A stretch of 30,046 nucleotides of DNA from Proteobacteria bacterium UBA6920 (GTDB lineage: Bacteria > Pseudomonadota > Gammaproteobacteria > SG8-11): the NCBI GenBank assembly GCA_002448875.1, contig DKAS01000127.1:1-30046 (forward strand), read 5' to 3'. Both the position numbers and the translations under genes were made by a program. The notes beneath the pieces are model-generated. The model did no database searches. It saw only the letters and a program-made list of their open reading frames with translations, and was not told the DNA's origin. This document shows, in pieces, positions 15,606 through 23,137 of the stretch (within the stretch, counting starts at the first letter, position 1; each line of letters begins with the position of its first letter).

Positions 15606-16857
15606 GCACTACCCCCAGCAATCTTCGGGCATATTCGTCCAGGGAAAAATGCTGGATTCTTTCCCTGGCATTCCTGCTCATTTCTTCCAGCAAACCACCG
15701 GATTGATTCAGTTTACGGATGCTATCAACGATAGCGTCGACATCGCGCAGCCCAACAATAAAGCCTTCCTTACCGTCTCGTACCACGCTACCGGTATTGG
15801 GTGTACAGATCACCGGCAATCCATGCATCATGCCCTCATACGAAACCGTAGCGGATCCCTCGCAAATTGAGGGCTGCAACAGTATGTCGGCCCATTGGTA
15901 ATATGCCGCCATTTCCGAACGCGGCACGAGGCCGGAAACACTGATTTCGTCCTCTACAGTTTTCTTTGCCGCGGGAAGCAGCTGCAGAGGCCCGGCAATC
16001 CTGAATTCTGCGATATCCCGCAGCCGGCTGGCAGCCTCAACAACATAGGGAATTCCTTTCCGCAAGCCAATCCTGCCAACAGTTAATACTCTGAGCTTCC
16101 GCGCGCTACCGGGATGCTTTCTAACGGCAAATTCACCGGCGATGCTTAGACCATAGGGAACCACCACGCATTTCTCCAATGGACCGCCAACAGCGCCGAT
16201 AGAATCCTTCACGAAAGCTGACCCGCAGATTATGGTGTCCGCCAAGCGCCATTCCTCCCTTTCTCTCAGCAGCGACCTGGCCAGAGCTTCGCCGCCGGCC
16301 GGTATCTCTTCCCAACCCGGGTAGCGCTCGACTTCCTCCGACAACAGCCCGTCTTCCACCTGCAGGGGCGCTATCGTTTGCTCGAGATAAAGAGTACAAC
16401 CTCTGTTTTTCGCAGATATAAACAATTCTAGCGCCGCGCCATTAAAAGCATAGATTGAATTTACATCGGCATCGAGATTTTCTCCAACCAGCTCGCAAAA
16501 CTTCTTTCCCGACCAGAGAAATGCCGCCAATTTACTTTCTCTATCGCCCGCCAAAGCAAGGCGGCGCAAATACTCCAGACCAAACGCCGGATAGCTCTTG
16601 ACCAGCGCGTCCGGAAGTCCTTTCGCAAACCTGCCGCCAAATCTTCGTAATCCGTTTACCTTCAGGAAGAGAGGGGTTTTTTCCAGGATGCCTGACATAA
16701 ACTTGGGGCAATAAATATCCGTATACAGCCTTGCCAGCATTCCTGAACGCTGGAATATTTCTGGTACCGCGTAGTGCATACGGGCACCAAGTTGAGCCAC
16801 GGCAAATCTTGTCAATTCCACGCGCCTTTCGAGCATCGCTGACTCAGCCGCGACCAT
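15595..16857 (-). CDS. GT4 glycosyltransferase
   Basis: The family core starts at FAVAQLGARMHYAVPEIFQR. Starts at ATG 16857 (chosen, 420 residues), ATG 16836 or GTG 16821 are all possible; the TTG at 16920 would run into the upstream flippase gene. The C-terminal domain has VVPYGLSI, LRVLTVGRIGLRKGIPYV, FRIAGPLQLLP and the EX7E motif in SICEGSATVSYEGMMHGLPVI. The downstream polymerase gene begins inside its last codons (11-nt overlap), showing tight operon packing. Substrates are unknown. Confidence 0.9.
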   Translation of the reverse strand: MVAAESAMLERRVELTRFAVAQLGARMHYAVPEIFQRSGMLARLYTDIYCPKFMSGILEKTPLFLKVNGLRRFGGRFAKGLPDALVKSYPAFGLEYLRRLALAGDRESKLAAFLWSGKKFCELVGENLDADVNSIYAFNGAALELFISAKNRGCTLYLEQTIAPLQVEDGLLSEEVERYPGWEEIPAGGEALARSLLREREEWRLADTIICGSAFVKDSIGAVGGPLEKCVVVPYGLSIAGEFAVRKHPGSARKLRVLTVGRIGLRKGIPYVVEAASRLRDIAEFRIAGPLQLLPAAKKTVEDEISVSGLVPRSEMAAYYQWADILLQPSICEGSATVSYEGMMHGLPVICTPNTGSVVRDGKEGFIVGLRDVDAIVDSIRKLNQSGGLLEEMSRNARERIQHFSLDEYARRLLGVVRGV

Positions 16858-16868
16858 GCAACCGGTCT

Positions 16869-18248
16869 TCAAGGGCTCGGTAACATACACCGCAGGCGAT
16901 ATCGCGGATCGGGATTGCAAATGAATAGCAAGAAGGAACCGGCCTTGTCGCCGACGGTTTTCAGTGAATCCGGCACGACATACACCACCATGGATGCCTC
17001 GAGAGCCACCAGCGCCAGCAGCGCGGCAAACAGGCCCAAGGAGGGAATCAGGTAGTACGACGCGACGGCTGACAACACGGTGAACGCCATATAGGCTATT
17101 GCCTGCCGCTTATGCCGGTCCAGTGCTATTTGCACGGTCGCACTGGTTGACCAGAGAGACCCAAGGATTGTTGTTAGCAAGAACAAACGCCACAACATCT
17201 CGTCAAAGACCAAGGCGGATCCGACGAACAGGCCAAAAATATCTTTACCGAAGACGAAGAACAACAGGCTGCCGCTGCCAGCCAACCAGAATGCGGCATG
17301 GCATCCCATACGGTGCAAACCGCGCACCGTTGACAGGTCCCCTACCGCATGCGCCACCGCGATTTCCGGCCACAGGGAGCGGCTCAGCATCTGAAAGCCC
17401 TGGGCGATGGAATTCGCCAAGGTCCGCATGGCCGAGAACAGCGCCACGTGATAGGGAGACAAGAGTGCGGCCACGATAATGACGAAACCTTGCGTTTTAA
17501 CCACATTCGCCAATGACAGGCAAAAAAAACCGAACGATGGTAGTGCCAGATCGCGCACCGCGCTCCGCCGGAAAAATTTCCAGCCGTACCTCAATACGTT
17601 TGCGTAGCGGTTAACCGACCAATAGAGCAACAGAAAGCCGATGACCCGGCCCAGCAACATCGCTAACACTGCCCCCTGCAGCTTTGCCCCAAGAAGAACC
17701 GCTACCAGCATCAACCCATACTCCAGCGTCTGTGATACGGTAAAAATCTTCACCGCGCTGGAATATTTTCCCACGCCGCGAAGACCGGCTATGAGCAAGC
17801 TCATTTGAAACATGAGCGCCAGCTGCGCCCCCAGCCCAAGAAAAACAGCCGTAAGCTCGGGCGCAGCCATATTGCCCAGGCCTGCCTCGTTGAATGCGGT
17901 AACCAGGCGTGACGCCACGCCAACTCCGGCAATCAGAACGATGCCAATTGTGGAAAGCAACACCCAGCTTGTCTGAAAGATTTCAAGCGCCCGTTGCGCA
18001 TCGCCGCGGGCAATCTCATAACTGAGTTTGTTGGCGGCAGCATCGCTGATGCCCAGCTCCACGATTGACAAATTGAACACAAGCGCGGAAATTAAAACCC
18101 ATGTCCCGTAAGTCTCCGCCCCCCATACCGAGAGAACCACAGGCAGCAGCAGCAACTTAACGACCATGTTCAAAGCCTGATTCAACACATGAGCATTAAA
18201 CGACTTAACGATACGAGCGAAAATCCCGGAATGATCATTTACTGGCAT
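16869..18248 (-). CDS. wzx: Wzx-type oligosaccharide flippase
   Basis: This is a multi-pass inner-membrane protein (459 residues from ATG 18248; a GTG at 18314 is possible) of the polysaccharide-transport branch of the MOP superfamily. The first helix region reads LNQALNMVVKLLLLPVVLSV, followed by GAETYGTWVLISALVFNLSIVELGI. That signature places a tilted helix pair and an acidic residue near the N-terminus, as in Wzx. About 12-14 hydrophobic helices are spread along the chain. It moves undecaprenyl-linked repeat units across the inner membrane. The Wzy polymerase lies two genes downstream, completing the Wzx/Wzy core. Neither start has a strong ribosome-binding site. Confidence 0.85.
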   Translation of the reverse strand: MPVNDHSGIFARIVKSFNAHVLNQALNMVVKLLLLPVVLSVWGAETYGTWVLISALVFNLSIVELGISDAAANKLSYEIARGDAQRALEIFQTSWVLLSTIGIVLIAGVGVASRLVTAFNEAGLGNMAAPELTAVFLGLGAQLALMFQMSLLIAGLRGVGKYSSAVKIFTVSQTLEYGLMLVAVLLGAKLQGAVLAMLLGRVIGFLLLYWSVNRYANVLRYGWKFFRRSAVRDLALPSFGFFCLSLANVVKTQGFVIIVAALLSPYHVALFSAMRTLANSIAQGFQMLSRSLWPEIAVAHAVGDLSTVRGLHRMGCHAAFWLAGSGSLLFFVFGKDIFGLFVGSALVFDEMLWRLFLLTTILGSLWSTSATVQIALDRHKRQAIAYMAFTVLSAVASYYLIPSLGLFAALLALVALEASMVVYVVPDSLKTVGDKAGSFLLFICNPDPRYRLRCMLPSP

Positions 18249-18348
18249 GAAAAAGTATCGAATTAACCCGGCAAAAAGAGCGAAATGGATGTGCCGCCGC
18301 CCGCGGACTTGCACTTGCCAAATTGGCCAATTTCACAGACGCAGCGTT

Positions 18349-18981
18349 TCACGGCCTGAACCAAATGGCGGTATCGCAGATACCGTTACTTGTCCAAATA
18401 CTACGCCACCCCTCGACCCGGCACGCATACTCTCCCCACAACTCGGACGCATAGCCATCGCGCAACCCTCGTGAATTTGGCGCCACTGACGCTTGGTCCC
18501 GCGGCAAATACCAGTTCGCATTGTCGACCACGATAAATCCGCCGGATCTCACCTTGGAGAGACAGGCAACAGCGCATTCATCCCGCCGTATGCCATCAAT
18601 CAAGCAAAAATCCAGGGAGCCGTCATCCACGCTTTTAACCGCGTCGACATAGGATGCCGCGCCGGCATGTTCGGCATATTCCGGCAGAAAATTGAAGTCA
18701 ACACGTGATCGCAATCCCTTGGCAGTCAGCATTGCGAGCGTTTTCTCCGCCCAGAATCGATCATGCTCGACACTGATCAATTTCGAAACGCGTCCCGCGA
18801 GCCATACGGTGCTGCGTCCAGACCCGAATTCCATGCCGACATCGGAAGGCCGTAACAACTGGCCCAGCATCTCAACCATCCGCTGGGTCAGCCACGGCGA
18901 TTCAGGATGCTTTTTTTCATAAAAAAACAAGCGCACCCTGTCCAGCAAGTAACGACTTGTCCAATGCTCGAAACTACGCAT
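18349..18981 (-). CDS. SAM-dependent methyltransferase, second gene of the operon
   Basis: This is about 210 residues from ATG 18981 (a TTG six bases upstream is in frame). SAM motif I is GMEFGSGRSTVWLAG (around residues 49-63), followed by the acidic end of strand 2 in ISVEHD, then LDFCLIDGIRRDECAV and GGFIVVDNANWYL, a pattern of class I methyltransferases of the Methyltransf_24 kind. It follows the RfaH-like gene by only 25 nt, so the two share a transcript. It may methylate a sugar of the repeat unit or cap the chain; the sequence does not say which. Confidence 0.8.
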   Translation of the reverse strand: MRSFEHWTSRYLLDRVRLFFYEKKHPESPWLTQRMVEMLGQLLRPSDVGMEFGSGRSTVWLAGRVSKLISVEHDRFWAEKTLAMLTAKGLRSRVDFNFLPEYAEHAGAASYVDAVKSVDDGSLDFCLIDGIRRDECAVACLSKVRSGGFIVVDNANWYLPRDQASVAPNSRGLRDGYASELWGEYACRVEGWRSIWTSNGICDTAIWFRP

Positions 18982-19006
18982 ATGCAATTACGTCTATCAG
19001 GAGCCG

Positions 19007-19585
19007 CTAACTTACCTTCTTGACACTGTGCCTCGACACCACCACTCCCACCTCCTGCGCCAGCACATCCAGCAGCAGGCGCACCCGTTCCTTGCCGGCG
19101 GCGGCGGTGACGATGCCTTCGTAGTCGCGCCCCAGGCCCTCGATGATGCGCACCCGGTCGCCGACGCGCAGGCCTTCGTTGTGGCCGGTATGCAGGCCCT
19201 GCGCATCTTCGCGCGAACGCAAGTAGGCGATGAGTTCGGGCGGCACCGGCGGGGTGACCGCGCCGAAGCGCACGAAATTCATCACTCCCAGGGTGGAGCG
19301 GATCGGGCCCCAGTTGTCGCTGCCGGCGTTCAGGTGGATGAACAGATAACGGGGAAACATCGGCACCACGGCGGCACGATAGCGCCGGTTGCGCCGCCGC
19401 AGGGTTTGCAGCAGCGGCAGGTAGGTCTGGTACCCCTGGTTGGCGAGATTGTCCTGCGCCAGTTGTTCCTGGTGTGGCTTGGTATACAGCAGATACCAGG
19501 CGTCAGCGGACGCCGCCGGCACCGGAGTCGCGACGCGGGAACTTTGCTGGTGGATCGCCATTGCCGGCGCGACTGCTTTAACCAT
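19007..19585 (-). CDS. rfaH: RfaH-like NusG paralogue (operon-specific antiterminator), first gene of the cluster
   Basis: This 192-residue protein has a 28-residue Ala/Pro/Ser-rich lead, then a NusG N-terminal domain from W30 (WYLLYTKPHQEQLAQDNL, QGYQTYLPLL, PMFPRYLFIHL, STLGVMNFVRFG). A KOW domain follows at about residues 141-190 (VGDRVRIIEGLGRDYEGIV, VRLLLDVL). The GVMNFVRFG segment matches RfaH better than NusG. RfaH-type proteins bind paused RNA polymerase at ops DNA and suppress termination over long surface-polysaccharide operons. An exact ops element lies 16 nt before its ATG, with GGAG between them. The KOW domain looks NusG-like, so whether it refolds as in E. coli RfaH is open. 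Confidence 0.88.
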   Translation of the reverse strand: MVKAVAPAMAIHQQSSRVATPVPAASADAWYLLYTKPHQEQLAQDNLANQGYQTYLPLLQTLRRRNRRYRAAVVPMFPRYLFIHLNAGSDNWGPIRSTLGVMNFVRFGAVTPPVPPELIAYLRSREDAQGLHTGHNEGLRVGDRVRIIEGLGRDYEGIVTAAAGKERVRLLLDVLAQEVGVVVSRHSVKKVS

Positions 19586-19601
19586 GACTCCACTCCGTCG
19601 G

Positions 19602-19613
19602 CACGCTACCGCC
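19602..19613 (-). promoter_or_regulatory. ops element (exact 12-mer) in the leader of the RfaH-like gene
   Basis: The minus strand reads GGCGGTAGCGTG, identical to the ops element known from enterobacterial RfaH-controlled operons, and is followed by C. It runs toward the RfaH-like start codon at 19585, leaving a 16-nt interval that also holds the ribosome-binding site. Position, orientation and the matching protein next door all support the call. I saw no second copy in the other gaps of the cluster. Confidence 0.88.
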
Positions 19614-20165
19614 CTGCCGGTGCATTTTCAAGCGCACAGCATGGCTGCCAGAGGTGGCGCGCGCCAGCCTGCCGACCGAGCGCCATCCCCGCCGCGCACC
19701 GGGTCCGGGAGACCCGCAAGCGTCGCGGCATCGATTTGCCTTCCTTGTTTCAGGCTGGACGTGACCATTTTGTAAGCTGTCGAGAAATGCAACGATTCTC
19801 TTTTCGGCCCCTCTCCAGGAACCCGCGGTCGCCTAATTCTTTTAATATATATCAATAATATTCGTCTTCGGCTTGCCGCCAAACAACTAGAAATTATCGG
19901 GTAAAGTCTACCCTGAATCCCCAGGCTGCTCAACAGAACACCAGGGGAAGGTCATGCTACGCCCCGGTATCTGAGCACCACCTTAAGCCGTGGCGGCGCG
20001 GCGCGACCCCGTCCTCCTGGCCATCAGGTGATTTAATTACGGATCAGCGGCCTTTGGTTTTACATAATTCAACAGGGAAGTTGCAAGGCAACCCGGCCGG
20101 CGGGGACTCGACAGCACCCGCTCCAGCAGAAAAAACCGCCGCCAGCCAACAGCCTATAACGTGTA
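19614..20165. other. Leader and promoter region between the polysaccharide operon and the macro-domain gene
   Basis: This long divergent gap must contain the promoter of the minus-strand operon. The best candidate zone is the AT-rich run at about 19833-19862 (minus strand ATATTATTGATATATATTAA), which would give a leader of some 230 nt before ops. I cannot assign -35 and -10 boxes with confidence. A minus-strand frame from ATG 19768 to 19628 could encode a short peptide but has no good ribosome-binding site. No other gene or RNA is recognised. Confidence 0.5.
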
Positions 20166-20174
20166 TGCTATAGT
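20166..20174 (+). promoter_or_regulatory. Extended -10 promoter element for the macro-domain gene
   Basis: TGCTATAGT fits an extended -10 (TGn plus TATAGT). Transcription would begin near 20181, about 10 nt before the AGGGAG ribosome-binding site at 20191-20196 and 26 nt before the ATG at 20207. No clear -35 box is seen, which extended -10 promoters often lack. Confidence 0.4.
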
Positions 20175-20206
20175 TTGCCTGTGCAAGCCAAGGGAGAACG
20201 CACCCC

Positions 20207-20695
20207 ATGATCCACGAAGTGCAGGGCGATATCCTTCTCACCGGCGCCCAGGTGATCGCCCAGGGCGTCGGCGCCAACGACCCCATGGACGGCGGCCTGG
20301 CCAAGGTGTTGCGCGAATGTTTTCCCGCCATGCATAAGGACTTTCATCACTGGTGTCATGTGCAGCATCCGGATCCGGGGGCGGCCTGGCTGTGGCGCGG
20401 CAATGAACGCGTCGCCGTCGCCAATCTGGTCATCATGGAAGGGGGCTACGGCCATGGCGCTCGCCCCGGCAAGGCCTCGGTCAAGCATTTAAATCATGCC
20501 CTGCACGCCTTAAAAAAGATTTTGCTCAAGGAAAAGCTGCACAGCCTCAGCCTGCCGAAAATAGGCTGCGGCCGCGGCGGCCTGCCCTGGCCGGAGGTGC
20601 AGGAGATGATCCAGCACCAACTGGGCGACCTGGACACCCATATCTATATATATGTCACGCATGTGCCGCGGCAGAAAGCCAAGGAACCCGCCTGA
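20207..20695 (+). CDS. Macro-domain protein (ADP-ribose binding, OARD1-like)
   Basis: This 162-residue single-domain protein begins IHEVQGDILLTGAQVIAQGV, then GANDPMDGGLAKVLRE. Those are the first two ligand loops of macro domains, which bind ADP-ribose and in some families remove it from proteins or nucleic acids. The second half has LPKIGCGRGGLPWPEVQEMI, the loop and helix shared with OARD1/ALC1-type macro domains, and a final strand THIYIYVTHV. It is monocistronic, converging on pbpC with 24 nt between stops. No ADP-ribosyltransferase toxin gene (such as darT) is adjacent, so its substrate is unknown. Hydrolase activity is inferred, not shown. Confidence 0.85.
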   Translation: MIHEVQGDILLTGAQVIAQGVGANDPMDGGLAKVLRECFPAMHKDFHHWCHVQHPDPGAAWLWRGNERVAVANLVIMEGGYGHGARPGKASVKHLNHALHALKKILLKEKLHSLSLPKIGCGRGGLPWPEVQEMIQHQLGDLDTHIYIYVTHVPRQKAKEPA

Positions 20696-20719
20696 GCGGC
20701 CACCCCCGTCGCTGAACCC

Positions 20720-23137
20720 TCAGGGCCCCGGCGCCTCCTCCCCCAGCACCTGAAACTGGCGTACCAGCCGGTTGCCGGCACTGTCCACCAGGGTCAGGCG
20801 GTGGACCCCGGGGACGATATCCAGCGCCAGCTCATGAAAGGTGTCGGTCTGCTGCAGGAACTCGTCATCCAGGTGCCAGTACAACACCGCATTGGGATCA
20901 CGATGCGCCGCCTTGAACACGGTGCGGCCACGCTTGCCCGCCAGGTCGCGCGGAATGTACAAACGCGTGCCGGCCGTGGGATAAAGCAGCTCGATGGGGC
21001 TGTCCCGGTCCTGTCCGTTCGCGGCGCGCGCGCAGTCGGGCCGATACGGCGGCACCGGCCGGTAGGCGGGGTGAAACTTCCGGTAAAAAAACGCCTGCCC
21101 TGGCGGCAGAATGAACCAGGGCTGGTGGCGCATGGCAGCGGTAGGGGCGCACTGGCTGTGCACCTGCAAGGCTCGGGTCGCATCCAGATGCAGCAACCGA
21201 AAATGCGGCGTCTGCCGCGCGAAGTGGCTGCTGCGCGGCGCCAGCTGTATTTCGCTGGCGCACAGTTCATTGGCCAGGTAGCCGTCCTCTCGACACACCG
21301 TCACTTCTTTCAACTGCATGTCCGGCGGCGCGAACCAGCCGCCCTCCGGCAGCGTATTGAAAATATCGAACAGCACGGGGGCGGCGGCGTTGATACCGGT
21401 TAAGCCGGCGCGGCCGTCGCCGCTGGCATTGCCCACCCACACGCCGACGGTGTAACGGGCATCGCTGCCTATGGCCCAGGCATCGCGCAAGCCGTAACTG
21501 GTGCCGGTTTTCCAGGCGATGCGCCGCGGCCGGCTGAACTCACGCCAGTACTGCTCGCTGTCGGGCCGCGCCACTTCCTGCAACGCATCCAGGGTGAGCC
21601 AGGCGGCGCCGGGGCTCAGCGGCGCCATCACTTCACCGCTGTCGGCGGTGCCGCGCAACAGGTGGGCGCGGCGTAGAGGCGCCGTCGGCGCCGCCTGATT
21701 GAGCCGTGCCAGTTGCGCCAGGTTGGCGTACATTTCCGCCAGGTCCCAAAGACTGCCCTCGGCGCCGCCCAGCACCAGGGTCAGGCCGTAGTCGTCGGGT
21801 GGCCGGGTGAGACTGGACAGACCCAGGCGCCGTAACGCATCGTAGAAACGACCGATGCCGTGCTGGCGCAGCATGCGCACTGCCGGCACGTTCAGAGAAC
21901 GGGCCAGTGCCTGTTTGGCCGGCACCGCGCCGCGATATTGTTTGTCGTAGTTTTCCGGCAGAAAACCGCCGTACTGGGTGGGCAGATCCGGCACCAGAGT
22001 GGTGGGCAGCAGATCGCCCTGCTCCAGCATCAGCGCGTAAAGAAAAGGCTTCAGGACGCTGCCGGTGCTGCGTGGCCGCTGCACGATATCCACCGCCCGC
22101 CCCTGTTCGGCGTCACCCTCGCCCGGCAAGTTGCCGACATACGCCAGGGTGTCGAAACTCTGATTATCCAGCACCAGGATCGCCAGATTGTGCACGCCCA
22201 TGGCCTCCAGTCGCGGCCCATGGCGGCTGGCGATGCGGGTGGCGTTGCGCTGCACCGCCGCGTCGACGCTGGAGGCAAACACCGCGCCGGCGCCGTTGCG
22301 CTGTGCCAGCGTCGTCAGCAGGTGTGGCGCCAGGGACGGCAGGCGCTGCGCCCGCGGTGGCAGCGGTTCGGCCAGGGCCAGGCGCAGATCCATATCGAGC
22401 AGGCGACCGTCGGCGTGCAATTGTTGCAACAAGCGGTCGCGTTTGGCACGCAAGGCCTCGCGTTGCCGACCCGGATGCAGCAGCGCCGGATTATTGGGCA
22501 GCACCGCCAGCAGACAAGCCTCCGCCCAGGACAGCTGCGCCGGCTCCCGGGCGAAATAAAACCGGCTGGCCGCCTGCAGGCCGACGATATTGCCGCCGAA
22601 GGGCGCGTGCGCGGCGTAAAGACTGAGAATTTCCTGCTTGCTGTAAGCCAGCTCCAGGCGCACGGCCTGTACCACTTCGATCAGTTTCTCCCGGTAAGTA
22701 CGCGACACGCCGCGGCGGCTCAGACGAATCACCTGCATGCTCAGAGTGCTGGCGCCGCTGACCACGCGCCGCTGCCGCAGATTCTGCAGCGTCGCCCGGG
22801 CCAGAGCCAGCGGATCAACGCCAGGATGGTAGGCAAAATGCCGGTCTTCAAAGCGAATCACGGCCGCGGTGTATTTCGGCGGCAGCGCCTCGCCGGCGGG
22901 AAAACGCCATTGCTCGTCGGCGGCGATGCTGGCCGCCAGCACACCGCCGTCGCGATCCAGCAGCAGACTGGCGTAAGGATCGTCAAACAACGGCGTGGGC
23001 AGGCAGCGCCAGAACGCGACCAGCGCCGGCAGCAGCACCAGCGTCAGCGCCGCCGCCAGACAGCGGCGGCGACGCTCAGCGCGCGCGCACCACGTCCAGC
23101 CAGCGGCCCCTGCTGTGCGCAGACTTGTCAGCCTCAT
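20720..23137 (-). CDS. pbpC: Penicillin-binding protein 1C (bifunctional peptidoglycan synthase)
   Basis: This 805-residue protein has one N-terminal membrane anchor (about residues 27-44). The GT51 glycosyltransferase domain carries catalytic E97 in FEDRHFAYHPGVD, GASTLSMQ (128-135) and the second-Glu region KQEILSLYAAHAPFGGNIVG. The transpeptidase domain has the nucleophile motif STGSVLK (S360/K363), SLN (414-416) and KTGTS (543-547). The C-terminal PBP1C-specific domain spans about residues 650-805. It polymerises glycan strands in the periplasm. The ATG lies 62 nt inside the end of the alpha-2-macroglobulin gene, with GGAGG six bases upstream. Pairing of these two genes is a known conserved arrangement thought to combine protease trapping with wall repair. 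Confidence 0.95.
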   Translation of the reverse strand: MRLTSLRTAGAAGWTWCARAERRRRCLAAALTLVLLPALVAFWRCLPTPLFDDPYASLLLDRDGGVLAASIAADEQWRFPAGEALPPKYTAAVIRFEDRHFAYHPGVDPLALARATLQNLRQRRVVSGASTLSMQVIRLSRRGVSRTYREKLIEVVQAVRLELAYSKQEILSLYAAHAPFGGNIVGLQAASRFYFAREPAQLSWAEACLLAVLPNNPALLHPGRQREALRAKRDRLLQQLHADGRLLDMDLRLALAEPLPPRAQRLPSLAPHLLTTLAQRNGAGAVFASSVDAAVQRNATRIASRHGPRLEAMGVHNLAILVLDNQSFDTLAYVGNLPGEGDAEQGRAVDIVQRPRSTGSVLKPFLYALMLEQGDLLPTTLVPDLPTQYGGFLPENYDKQYRGAVPAKQALARSLNVPAVRMLRQHGIGRFYDALRRLGLSSLTRPPDDYGLTLVLGGAEGSLWDLAEMYANLAQLARLNQAAPTAPLRRAHLLRGTADSGEVMAPLSPGAAWLTLDALQEVARPDSEQYWREFSRPRRIAWKTGTSYGLRDAWAIGSDARYTVGVWVGNASGDGRAGLTGINAAAPVLFDIFNTLPEGGWFAPPDMQLKEVTVCREDGYLANELCASEIQLAPRSSHFARQTPHFRLLHLDATRALQVHSQCAPTAAMRHQPWFILPPGQAFFYRKFHPAYRPVPPYRPDCARAANGQDRDSPIELLYPTAGTRLYIPRDLAGKRGRTVFKAAHRDPNAVLYWHLDDEFLQQTDTFHELALDIVPGVHRLTLVDSAGNRLVRQFQVLGEEAPGP

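Noticed and set aside
19628..19933. 101-codon minus-strand frame upstream of the RfaH-like gene
   Set aside because: It spans the probable promoter and leader, has no motif or good start site, and its translation looks like random GC-rich sequence.
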